Of a stretch of 50,267 bases of DNA, positions 8,019 through 16,022 are shown piece by piece. The translations under genes and the position numbers were made by a program. The DNA comes from JBAYSY01 sp041675885 (GTDB taxonomy: Bacteria; Pseudomonadota; Alphaproteobacteria; Rhodobacterales; Rhodobacteraceae). The stretch is taken from assembly GCA_041675885.1 (NCBI GenBank), contig JBAYSY010000020.1, forward strand, positions 1-50,267, written 5' to 3'. A model generated the notes under the pieces. It was not told the DNA's origin. It was given only the letters and a program-made list of their open reading frames with translations, and did no database searches. Positions within the stretch are counted from its first letter, which is position 1, and each line of letters begins with the position of its first letter.

Positions 8019-9106
8019 GCGACATTTCCACCCGCGCCCGGTTCGACATCATCCGCTACGCGCAGGTGTGGGAGGATGCCGACGTGCTCCTTGCCGCGCT
8101 GCGGGTGCGGCCGGGCGACCATGTGCTGTCGATCGCCTCGGCGGGCGACAATGCGCTGGCGCTGCTGGTGGCCGACCCGGCCTCGGTGACCGCTATCGAC
8201 CTGTCGCTGCCGCAGCTCCATTGCCTGCGGTTGCGGATCGGGGCCTACCGGGTTCTGGACCATGCCGGGCTGCTGGAGCTGATCGGCTCGCGCCCCAGCG
8301 ACCGGCGCGGGGAGCTGCTCGACCGCGTGCTGCGCGAGGGCGGGCTTCCCGCCGATTGCGCCGATTTCTGGGCCGCGCTGCGCCCCGGGGTGATCGCCCA
8401 TGGCGCGGGCGGGGTCGGCAAGTTCGAGCATTACTTCCGCATCTTCCGCAACCGGGTGCTGCCCTGGGTCCACGGGCGTAGCACCATCGACGCGCTGCTG
8501 ACGCCGATGCCGCCCGAGGCGCGCGAAGCGTTCCACGACCGGCGCTGGGCCAACTGGCGCTGGCGGCTGATGCTGCGGCTGTTCTTCTCGCAGACCGTCA
8601 TGGGGCGGCTCGGCCGCGACCCCGCCTTCTTCACCCATGCGCAGGGCTCGCTCTCGGATCAGGTCGCGGCCCGCACCCGCCACGCCTTCACCGCGCTTGA
8701 TCCATCCGAAAACCCCTATCTGCACTGGATCCTGAAGGGCCGCCACGACACCGCGCTACCGCTGGCGCTGCGCGAGGAGCATTTCGCCACCATCCGCGAC
8801 AGGCTCGACCGGCTCACCCCCGCGCTCTCGCCCTTGGAGACCTTCGAGGGCCAGCGGTTCGACGCCTTCAACCTGTCGGACATCTTCGAATACCTCGACC
8901 CCGACGCCTTCGCGAAACTCTACGGCACGATCCTGAACATGGCCGCCCCCGGCGCGCGGCTGGCCTACTGGAACATGATGGTGCCGCGCCGTGCCCCCGA
9001 AATCCACGAAGCGCGAATTGAACGCAAGGTGGAACTGGACCGCCGCCTCCACGCCGAAGACAAGGCGTTCTTCTACTCCGACTTCGTGGTGGAGCGGGTG
9101 CGATGA
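8015..9106 (+). CDS. DUF3419 / BtaA-like SAM 3-amino-3-carboxypropyl transferase
   Basis: A 363-residue DUF3419 protein. The best known member, BtaA, transfers the aminocarboxypropyl group of S-adenosylmethionine to diacylglycerol, the first step to betaine lipid. Family features seen are YAQVWEDADVL near the N-terminus, the SAM-binding LSIASAGDNALALL (about 34-47) with AIDLSLPQ after it, and FNLSDIFEYL near 287-296 with YWN...PRR downstream. No BtaB-type N-methyltransferase is adjacent, so trimethylated homoserine lipid is not obviously the end product. The acceptor could be a glycerolipid or another alcohol made by this operon. ATGA overlaps join it to both neighbours. Confidence 0.8.
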   Translation: MSDISTRARFDIIRYAQVWEDADVLLAALRVRPGDHVLSIASAGDNALALLVADPASVTAIDLSLPQLHCLRLRIGAYRVLDHAGLLELIGSRPSDRRGELLDRVLREGGLPADCADFWAALRPGVIAHGAGGVGKFEHYFRIFRNRVLPWVHGRSTIDALLTPMPPEAREAFHDRRWANWRWRLMLRLFFSQTVMGRLGRDPAFFTHAQGSLSDQVAARTRHAFTALDPSENPYLHWILKGRHDTALPLALREEHFATIRDRLDRLTPALSPLETFEGQRFDAFNLSDIFEYLDPDAFAKLYGTILNMAAPGARLAYWNMMVPRRAPEIHEARIERKVELDRRLHAEDKAFFYSDFVVERVR

Positions 9107-10422
9107 GCACGGCCGACCTGGCGCTGGTGCTGATCTACGCCGGGCTTCTGGTCGTGGCGCTCATCGGTGCCGACCGGGCGGGCAAGGCGCTGGGCATGGC
9201 GGCCGAGGGGCGGCGCAAGATCGTGCATGTGGCGCTGGGGCTGGCGGTGCTGACGCTGCCTTTCGTCTTCGCCGGCCCCGGGCCGGTGGTGCTGCTGTGT
9301 GTCCTGTGCGTCGGGGTGCTGATGCTGGCCCGGCGGCAACGCGCGCTGGGGGCGGCGCTGCACGACGTGGGCCGGGCGTCCCTGGGCGAGATCTATTTCG
9401 CCGTCTCGGTCGCGGGGCTGTTCCTGTTGCAGGCGGTGGGGGTGAAAGCCGGTGCCGCCGCCGCCGCGATCTCGGCCGACCCTTCGGTGTTCTTCATCGT
9501 GCCCATCGCAATCATGACGCTCGCGGACACCGCCGCCGCGCTGGCGGGAACCGAATACGGCAAGCGCATCTTCTTCGTCGAACGCGGCCACAAGTCGGTC
9601 GAGGGGGTGGCGGCCTTCTTCCTCGTCTCCTGGCTGGTGGCGCTGATCCTGCTTTTGCTGCTGACCGGAATCCCGCGGGCCGAGGTGGTGGCGCTGTCGG
9701 CTTTCCTTGCCTTCGTCGGGGCCTCGATCGAGGCGGAAAGCTGGGGCGGGCTCGACAACCTGTTCGTGCCGTTCGGGGCCTATCTGATCCTGATCGGGCT
9801 TGCACCGGCAGGGCTGGGGACGATCCTGCTCTATACGCTCGGCTACGCCACGGCGGTCGTGGTCTCGCACCGGATCGCGCGGGCGCGCGACGTGGCGCAG
9901 CAGCCGATCCGCGCGGCGATCCTGCTGGTGGCGGTGTTCCTGATGAGCTTCGGCGCGCTCAACACCATGTTGCTGGCGACGGCGGTGGGGATGACGCTTG
10001 CCGCCAACCGCATCGCCCCCCCGGCCGAGAAGCACGCCGACCTGCATACGGTCTTTGCCGTGGTGGCCATCGGGCTCATATGGCTGGTGGCCGGGAACGC
10101 GGTGGGGCGGGACTTCATCCTGTTCTTCTCGATCTCGGTGGCGATCTACGGCGCGGCCATGGCGGCCATCGCACTGCGCCGCCGCCGCTGGGCCGTGATG
10201 CTGGCGGTTGCCGCCATCGGCACGGTGCTGGTGGTTCGGCTGCATCTGGACGCGGCCGAGACCGCGCCCGCCCATATGCTGCCGGGCCTCGCCGGGGTGT
10301 TGGCGGTGCCGGTGCTCTGCCTCGGCTGGCCGGGGCTGTTCGCGCGGCGCCGGGCGCTCAAGGTCACGCTGGCGGCACTCGGGTTTTCCGGGGTCTCGGC
10401 GGCGGTGATGGGGGCGGGGTGA
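9103..10422 (+). CDS. Phytol/dolichol-kinase-like (DGK1/SEC59/VTE5 type) membrane protein
   Basis: A 439-residue polytopic membrane protein with more than ten hydrophobic segments. The N-terminal half carries the signatures of the CTP-dependent lipid-alcohol kinase family: RRKIVHVALGL (about 35-45) and ADTAAALAGTEYGKR...GHKSVEGVAAFF (about 143-170). Family members phosphorylate dolichol, phytol or diacylglycerol with CTP. The C-terminal half adds six or so further membrane helices with no motif I recognise, making it longer than typical 200-300-residue bacterial members. ATGA/TGATG overlaps tie it to the operon. A role in phosphorylating a prenyl or acyl alcohol is inferred from the family. 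Confidence 0.75.
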   Translation: MSTADLALVLIYAGLLVVALIGADRAGKALGMAAEGRRKIVHVALGLAVLTLPFVFAGPGPVVLLCVLCVGVLMLARRQRALGAALHDVGRASLGEIYFAVSVAGLFLLQAVGVKAGAAAAAISADPSVFFIVPIAIMTLADTAAALAGTEYGKRIFFVERGHKSVEGVAAFFLVSWLVALILLLLLTGIPRAEVVALSAFLAFVGASIEAESWGGLDNLFVPFGAYLILIGLAPAGLGTILLYTLGYATAVVVSHRIARARDVAQQPIRAAILLVAVFLMSFGALNTMLLATAVGMTLAANRIAPPAEKHADLHTVFAVVAIGLIWLVAGNAVGRDFILFFSISVAIYGAAMAAIALRRRRWAVMLAVAAIGTVLVVRLHLDAAETAPAHMLPGLAGVLAVPVLCLGWPGLFARRRALKVTLAALGFSGVSAAVMGAG

Positions 10423-11210
10423 TGCGGGAACTGACCGAAGGCACGGCGGCGCTGGAGCTGCATGTAATGGGCGAGGAAGGGCGGATCGGCGCCTTCCGCG
10501 CCGGGACCGAACCCGAGGGCACCGCGCTGATCGCCCGCGCGCTGGATGCGCTGCGGGCCGAGGGTTGCACCCGTGCCCTCGGCCCCATCGGGCGCGACAC
10601 ATGGGGGCCTTACCGGCTGGTGGTGGAAACCGACGGCACGCCCGGTTTCGCGGGCGAGCCCGGGAACCCGGCCTTTCACGTGGACTGCTTCACCCGCAAC
10701 GGCTTTGCCCCGGTCGCGCATTACCTGAGCGCCATCGACGAGGCCCCGCAGATCCCCCGGCGCGATCCGCCCGACTGGCTGAAGATCGGCGAATGGGATC
10801 CGGCAAACCCGGCGGGCGACCTTGCGGCGATCCATGCGCTTGCCAACACCGCTTTTGCCGATGCGCCGTTTTTCGCCCCCACGGGCTATGATCGTTTCGC
10901 CGCGCTGCACGCGCCGCTGCTGGCAACGCTGCCGCCGCGCTACTGCCTGACCGGGCGCGTGGGGGGCGAAATCGTCGCCTGCCTGCTTGGCTACCCATCC
11001 CCCGCCGGGCTGGTGGTCAAGACGCTGATCTCGACCCGCAAGGGCGCGGGCGGGGCGCTGCTTGACGAGTTCTACCGCCGTGCCGTGGCGGACGGCCAGC
11101 AAGCGGTGATCCATGCGCTGATGCACGGTGACAACCTTTCGGCCCGGATGAGCGAGGGCCGCAACGCCCGGGTGTTCCGCCGCTACGCCCTGTTCGGGCG
11201 GGCGCTGTGA
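10422..11210 (+). CDS. GNAT-like acyltransferase of unknown substrate
   Basis: A 262-residue protein resembling a bacterial group of GNAT-fold proteins. Family-like elements are GPIGRDTWGPYRLVVE near 50-65, NPAFHVDCFTRNGFAPVAHY near 82-101, and a C-terminal block KTLISTRKGAGGALLDEFY (about 200-218) that looks like the acetyl-CoA-binding loop. The final segment HGDNLSARMSEGRNARVFRRYALFGR is also typical. It probably acylates an amino or hydroxyl group, but the substrate is not visible. The preceding stop and this start share TGATG, and its own stop overlaps the GTG start of the ligase gene. Confidence 0.65.
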   Translation: MRELTEGTAALELHVMGEEGRIGAFRAGTEPEGTALIARALDALRAEGCTRALGPIGRDTWGPYRLVVETDGTPGFAGEPGNPAFHVDCFTRNGFAPVAHYLSAIDEAPQIPRRDPPDWLKIGEWDPANPAGDLAAIHALANTAFADAPFFAPTGYDRFAALHAPLLATLPPRYCLTGRVGGEIVACLLGYPSPAGLVVKTLISTRKGAGGALLDEFYRRAVADGQQAVIHALMHGDNLSARMSEGRNARVFRRYALFGRAL

Positions 11211-12613
11211 CCGCCGGGCTGCTCGCCCCGTTCCTCGACGCCTGCGCGCGGTTCCCCGACCGCCGGGCCATCGTCGGGCGCGACGGGGTGGCGGTGAGCT
11301 ATGCGGAACTGCGCGACGGGGCGGCGGCGCTGGCGGGGGACTGGCGCGCACGCGGGCTTGGGCCGGGGCAAAGGGTGCTGGTGGCGCATCCGGTGTCGAT
11401 CCCGCTTTACCGGGCGCTGATCGCGGTCTGGATGTCGGGCTGTTCGGCGATCTTCCCCGAACCCTTCGCCGGGATCGCGGGCCTGCGCCATGCCCGCAGG
11501 CTGCTGGAACCGCAATGGGCGGTCTCGAACCGGGTCGGGCGGCTGTTGCTCCCGCTGCTCGCGGGTGGCGGGATGCGGATGCTTTCCCCCTCGGGCCGGG
11601 GCGCGCCGGTGGAACCCGCGCCCCCGGCCGAGCCCGCACTCTACTCCTTCACCAGCGGCTCGACCGGGGCGGCGAAATGCATCCCGCGCAGCCATGCGCT
11701 GATGCTGGCGCAAAGCGCGGCGGTGTCGCGGGTGCTGGCCTCGGACCGGCCCGAGGTCGATCTGGTCTGGTTCCCGGTCTTCGTGCTGGCCTGCCTTGCG
11801 AACGGCGGCACCGCGGTTCTGCCGGATTCCGCGCTGAAACGCCCGGACCGGCCGGACACGCGGGCACTGGCACGGCAGGCGGCAGCCGAAGGCGTGACCC
11901 GGCTGCTCGCCCCACCCGCGGTGGCGATGGCGCTCGCCGGACATGGCGACATGCCCCGCCTGTCAAAACTGTTCACCGGCGGCGGGCCGGTGCTGCCGCA
12001 GCACTTCGCCGCGCTTGGCCGGATCGCCGATGAGGTGGTGGCGATCTACGGTTCGACCGAGGCCGAGCCGGTCGCGGTGCTGTCGTCGCACGACCTCGCG
12101 CCCGAAGACCTTGACGCGATGCGGGCCGGGGCCGGGCTGCTTGCGGGCCGGGTGGTCGAGGGGCTCGACCTGCGGATCGAAGCGGACGAGATACAGGTCG
12201 CCGGCCCGCATGTGGTGCCCGCCTATCTCGACCCGCGCCACGATGCCGGGAACAAGATCGCCGAGGCCGGGTGCATCTGGCACCGCACCGGCGACGGCGG
12301 GCGGCTGGACGGACAGGGCCGCCTGTGGCTGCGCGGGCGGCTGGCGGGGCGCGTCGGCGGGCTCTGGCCGCTTGAGGTCGAGGTGGCCGCGCTTTCGCAT
12401 CCCGGCATCCGCGCGGCGGCGCTGGCCCGGCAGGGCGACAGGCCGGTGCTGGCGGTCGTCCGCGCGCCTGGCGCGGCGCTGCCCGAGGGGATCGGCGGTG
12501 TCGCGCGGGTGGTCGAGCTTGACGCCCTGCCGATGGACCGCCGCCATGCCTCCAAGCTCGACTATACAAGGCTTGAGGCGCTGATCGCCCGCAGGGCAGG
12601 GCGGCGGGGCTGA
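11207..12613 (+). CDS. AMP-forming acyl ligase, OleC (beta-lactone synthetase)-like
   Basis: A 468-residue member of the acyl-adenylate-forming superfamily. Core motifs are seen: FTSGSTGAAK (138-147), YGSTEAE (about 284-290), HRTGDGG (about 363-369) and a C-terminal domain ending with LPMDRRHASKLDYTRL. The VDLVWFPVFVLA stretch with VLPD, and the RH-SK end motif, look more like OleC-type beta-lactone synthetases than fatty acyl-CoA ligases; that is recalled similarity, not an alignment. OleC adenylates beta-hydroxy acids. The start codon is GTG at 11207, within GTGA of the previous stop, chosen because homology begins there. It is the last gene of the seven-gene operon; the repeat at 12676 follows. 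Confidence 0.8.
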   Translation: MTAGLLAPFLDACARFPDRRAIVGRDGVAVSYAELRDGAAALAGDWRARGLGPGQRVLVAHPVSIPLYRALIAVWMSGCSAIFPEPFAGIAGLRHARRLLEPQWAVSNRVGRLLLPLLAGGGMRMLSPSGRGAPVEPAPPAEPALYSFTSGSTGAAKCIPRSHALMLAQSAAVSRVLASDRPEVDLVWFPVFVLACLANGGTAVLPDSALKRPDRPDTRALARQAAAEGVTRLLAPPAVAMALAGHGDMPRLSKLFTGGGPVLPQHFAALGRIADEVVAIYGSTEAEPVAVLSSHDLAPEDLDAMRAGAGLLAGRVVEGLDLRIEADEIQVAGPHVVPAYLDPRHDAGNKIAEAGCIWHRTGDGGRLDGQGRLWLRGRLAGRVGGLWPLEVEVAALSHPGIRAAALARQGDRPVLAVVRAPGAALPEGIGGVARVVELDALPMDRRHASKLDYTRLEALIARRAGRRG

Positions 12614-12675
12614 GCCTTACCCCTTGGCGGTGTCTGTCTTGCGTGTCGGTCGGCATCGCTGCCCATGGCCAATCC

Positions 12676-12733
12676 ATTGCAACAGAGGGCAGCGGCCGAC
12701 CGCCGGGTGGCCGCTGCTACGACTGTTCCGGGC
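12676..12733 (+). repeat. Dispersed palindromic repeat, copy B
   Basis: ATTGCAACAGAGGGCAGCGG at the left, then GACCGCCGGGTGGCCGCTGC, and GACTGTTCCGGGC at the right. The arms GCAGCGGCC and GGCCGCTGC can pair. It fills most of the 148-bp gap between the ends of the HMGR operon and the ectoine operon, which converge here, so it may act as a shared transcription-ending hairpin. Confidence 0.7.
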
Positions 12734-12761
12734 AAAACAGCACTCCAGCCTCCCCGCCCCC

Positions 12762-13799
12762 TTACCCATCGTCAGGCACCGCCACCACCGCCACGCAGTC
12801 TCCCGGCTTCACCAGCCCCGGGAAATGCCGGGCGGCGAGCAGCCCGTCCATCCGCGCTGCGATCTCCTCGGGCGCCGCGCCCGTGCGGCCAAGCGGATGG
12901 ATCCGCGCCAGCACCTGTCCGGCCCGGACCGGATCGCCCAGATCCGCGCAGGGTTCCAGCAGCCCGCCCGCCCCGGCGAAGGTGAAGCAGTCGTCGCCGG
13001 GCATATCCAGCCAGCGGGTCGCCAAAGGCTCGGGCGTGCCCGCCATCACCCCGGCGGCGCGCAGCAGGTTCCACACCCCGCGTTTCGCGATCCCCGCCGA
13101 GCGCGCCGTGGCGGTGCCGCCGCCGCCCAGTTCCGTGGTGACGAAGACCTTGCCCATCTCCTCGGCGGCGGTGTCATACATGCCCACCGCGTCGATCTCC
13201 AGCATCCGGACCGACCAGGGCGCACCGAAGGCCCGCACCAGATCGAAGGCTCTCGCCTCCTGCGCCCTGACCGCCGCCGACTGGCCGGGCAGGACATGCG
13301 CGGCGCAAAACGGCAGAAAGTCCAGCGTCCGCCCGCCCGAGTGGAAATCCAGCACCACATCGGCCATCGGCAGCAGCACGCGCTGGAAATAGTCGGCGAT
13401 CTTCTCGGTCACCGTCCCGTCGGGGCGCCCCGGAAAGGCGCGGTTCATGTTGCCCCGGTCGATGGGCGAGGTCCGGGTGCCCGCAAGGAAGGCCGGATGA
13501 TTCATCGCCGGGACGATGATCACCGTGCCCGTGACCTGACCCGCTGTCAGCCGCAGCGCCAGATCGTAAAGCGCGATCGGCCCTTCGTATTCGTCACCAT
13601 GGTTGCCGCCGGTCAGCAGCACCACCGGCCCTTCGCCGTTCCTGACCACCGTCAGCGGGATCATCACCGAACCCCAGGCGGAATCGTCCCGGCTGTAGGG
13701 CAGGCGCAGGAAACCGTGCTGCACGCCGTTCGCGCCGAAATCCACCGTGGCCACGACCGGCGAGGGCCGCAGCGCCGGGGCCTGCAAGGGAAGCTGCAT
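12762..13799 (-). CDS. doeB: N-alpha-acetyl-L-2,4-diaminobutyrate deacetylase
   Basis: A 345-residue zinc deacetylase of the AstE/AspA-like family, also named EutE. It removes acetate from N-alpha-acetyl-diaminobutyrate, the second step of ectoine breakdown. Zinc-site motifs are visible: GGNHGDEYEG (about 64-73) supplies the His and Glu ligands and LDFHSGG (about 149-155) the second His. It is the last gene of the ehuABCD-eutABCDE operon, directly after the ectoine hydrolase gene. Its stop lies 148 bp from the end of the convergent HMGR operon. Assignment is strong because of both sequence and gene order. Confidence 0.9.
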   Translation of the reverse strand: MQLPLQAPALRPSPVVATVDFGANGVQHGFLRLPYSRDDSAWGSVMIPLTVVRNGEGPVVLLTGGNHGDEYEGPIALYDLALRLTAGQVTGTVIIVPAMNHPAFLAGTRTSPIDRGNMNRAFPGRPDGTVTEKIADYFQRVLLPMADVVLDFHSGGRTLDFLPFCAAHVLPGQSAAVRAQEARAFDLVRAFGAPWSVRMLEIDAVGMYDTAAEEMGKVFVTTELGGGGTATARSAGIAKRGVWNLLRAAGVMAGTPEPLATRWLDMPGDDCFTFAGAGGLLEPCADLGDPVRAGQVLARIHPLGRTGAAPEEIAARMDGLLAARHFPGLVKPGDCVAVVAVPDDG

Positions 13800-13802
13800 C
13801 GC

Positions 13803-15008
13803 CTACTCCTTCACCATGAGACTGCGCGGCACATTGGCCAGACATTCCACCCCGGTGTCGGTGATCAGGATCGATTCGGTGATCTCCAGCCCCATGTCTT
13901 CCAGCCACAGCCCGGTCATGAAATGGAAGGTCATGCCGGGTTGCAGTTCGGTGCGGTCGCCGGGACGCAGGCTCATGGTGCGCTCGCCCCAGTCAGGAGG
14001 ATAGCTGAGGCCGATGGAATAGCCGGTGCGGTTGTCCTTGACGATGCCGTGTTTCGCCAGAACGCCGAAGAAGGCGTTGGCGATGTCTTCGCAGGTGTTG
14101 CCGGGTTTCGCGGCGTCCAGCCCGGCCTCCATCCCCTCCAGCGTGGCGGATTCGGCGTCCAGAAACGCCTGTGTGGGTTTGCCGAGGAACACCGTGCGCG
14201 ACAGCGGCACGTGGTAGCGGTTGTAGCAGCCGGCAACCTCGAAAAACGTGCCCTCGCCCGCCTTCATCGGCCGGTCGTTCCAGGTCAGATGCGGCGCCGA
14301 TGCCTCGGCCCCCGAGGGCAGAAGCGGCACGATGGCCGGATAGTCGCCGCCGATCCCGTCCACGCCGCGGATGCCGACATCATAGATTTCCGCCACCAGA
14401 TCGCATTTGCGCATCCCCACCTCGATCTTTTCGATGATGCGGGCATGCATCGCCTCGACGATGCGGGCGGCGGTGCGCATGTAGCCGATTTCGGTCGGGG
14501 ATTTCACCGCGCGCTGCCAGTTGACCAGCCCGGTCGTGTTGGAGAACCGCGCGTCGGGCAGGCCCTTCACAAGGCTGGCGAAGGCGGCGGCCGAGAACCA
14601 GTAGTTGTCCATCTCGACCCCGATCCGCAGCCCGCCCCAGCCCCGGTCCTTCAGTTGCGCGGCGAGGTAGTCCATCGGGTGGTGTTCGGTCGATTGCACG
14701 TAATGGTCGGGGTAGCCGATGATATTGGCGTGATTCAGATACGCCGTCAGTTTCGCGCCGTTCGCGTCCTGCCCGCGCCCATACCAGAGCGGCTCGCCCG
14801 AGGGCGGCACGATCACCGCCTGATGGACATAGAACGACCAGCCGTCATAGCCGGTCAGCCAGGCCATGTTGGACGGGTCCGAGACGATCAGCAGATCGAC
14901 GCCCCTTTCCTCCATGGCCTTGCGGGTGCTGGCCAGCCGGGTCTCGTATTCGGAAAGAGTGAACTTCAGGTTAGATCGGGTTTCCCCCTGCATTGCAGTG
15001 TATTTCAT
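13803..15008 (-). CDS. doeA: Ectoine hydrolase
   Basis: A 401-residue M24-family (creatinase/prolidase fold) enzyme, also named EutD. It opens the ectoine ring to give N-acetyl-diaminobutyrate. Characteristic text includes DLLIVSDPSNMAWLTGYDGW, FYVHQAVIV, GVEMDNYWFSAAAF, and GTFFEVAGCYNRYHVPLSRT. The start at 15008 (MKYTAM) has a GGA about 9 bases upstream; an in-frame ATG at 15020 would add four residues. It lies 3 bp upstream of doeB, and eutC is the gene before it. The DoeA/DoeB order matches characterised alphaproteobacterial and Halomonas clusters. Confidence 0.92.
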   Translation of the reverse strand: MKYTAMQGETRSNLKFTLSEYETRLASTRKAMEERGVDLLIVSDPSNMAWLTGYDGWSFYVHQAVIVPPSGEPLWYGRGQDANGAKLTAYLNHANIIGYPDHYVQSTEHHPMDYLAAQLKDRGWGGLRIGVEMDNYWFSAAAFASLVKGLPDARFSNTTGLVNWQRAVKSPTEIGYMRTAARIVEAMHARIIEKIEVGMRKCDLVAEIYDVGIRGVDGIGGDYPAIVPLLPSGAEASAPHLTWNDRPMKAGEGTFFEVAGCYNRYHVPLSRTVFLGKPTQAFLDAESATLEGMEAGLDAAKPGNTCEDIANAFFGVLAKHGIVKDNRTGYSIGLSYPPDWGERTMSLRPGDRTELQPGMTFHFMTGLWLEDMGLEITESILITDTGVECLANVPRSLMVKE

Positions 15009-15041
15009 GGCGTTTTCCATATAGCCCGGCACCGCGCCGGG

Positions 15042-16022
15042 TCAGCTTTCGATGACCGTCCCTTCCGCTTCGGCCCGCGCCCGCGCGAAGGCGAGCGTGG
15101 CGATGGCGGTATCCTGAATCCCCGTGCCGGTGAGGTCGGCAAGGGTGATCTGCCCTGCCTCCGTCCGCCCCGGCCTCTGCCCGGCCACGATCTGGCCCAG
15201 TTCGGGGAAATCCCCGTCCGCAACCACCCCGGCGGCGATTGCGTGGTGCAACTCGCCAAGGTGCCGGGTCTGCGACAGCCGGTCCGCGACATAGACCGCC
15301 CGTGCCAGCAGCGCGGGTGCGACCTCGTTCTTGTGTCCGGCGTCCGCGCCCATGGCGGTGATGTGCTGGCCCGGCTCGGCCCGGTGCAGGATCGGCGCGG
15401 TGGCGGGGGTGGTGGTGACCACCACATCCGCGCCTGCGACCGCCGCCTCCGCATCGGCCACGGCCTGCACCGGAAAGCCCAGCCGCGCGGTCATCTCCGC
15501 CGCCATGGCCCCGGCCTTCGCGCCATCGCGCGCCCAGACCCGTGCCCCGGTCAGCGGCCGCACCAGCGCCAGCGCCGCAAGCTGCATCCGCGCCTGCATC
15601 CCCGCGCCCAGCACCGCCGCCACGGCCGCGTCGGGCCGGGCGAGGTGCTTCGCCGCCACCGCCCCGGCGGCGGCGGTGCGCAGGTCGGTCAGGTAGCCGT
15701 TGTCCAGAAGCAGCGCCTGCACCTGCCCGGTGGTGGCCGACAAGAGCACCATCAGCCCGCCGGTCGAGGGCAGGCCCAGTTTCGGGTTGTCGAAGAACCC
15801 CGGGCTGATCTTGATCGCGAACCCGTCCAGCCCCGGCACATAGGCGGTCTTCACATCGACCTCGCCGTTGTGTTCGGGAATGTCCAGCCGCAGGATCGGC
15901 GGCATGGCCACGGGCTTCGTCGCCAGCGCCGCGAAGGCATTCTCGATGCAGTCCACCGCCGCAAGGTCCAGGGGCAGGATGCGGCGCAACTCGGCCTCGG
16001 TCAGGATCGCCATCCGTGTCAT
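15042..16022 (-). CDS. eutC: EutC, ornithine cyclodeaminase-family protein of hydroxyectoine use
   Basis: A 326-residue member of the ornithine cyclodeaminase/mu-crystallin family. The NAD-binding loop VLGAGMQARMQLAAL (about 137-151) and the N-terminal substrate segment VDVKTAYVPGLDGFAIK are visible. In ectoine clusters EutA, EutB and EutC are thought to convert 5-hydroxyectoine towards ectoine. The ATG at 16022 overlaps the eutB stop by ATGA, supporting this start; a second ATG at 16013 is possible. The function within the pathway is inferred from gene order and family. Confidence 0.88.
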   Translation of the reverse strand: MTRMAILTEAELRRILPLDLAAVDCIENAFAALATKPVAMPPILRLDIPEHNGEVDVKTAYVPGLDGFAIKISPGFFDNPKLGLPSTGGLMVLLSATTGQVQALLLDNGYLTDLRTAAAGAVAAKHLARPDAAVAAVLGAGMQARMQLAALALVRPLTGARVWARDGAKAGAMAAEMTARLGFPVQAVADAEAAVAGADVVVTTTPATAPILHRAEPGQHITAMGADAGHKNEVAPALLARAVYVADRLSQTRHLGELHHAIAAGVVADGDFPELGQIVAGQRPGRTEAGQITLADLTGTGIQDTAIATLAFARARAEAEGTVIES

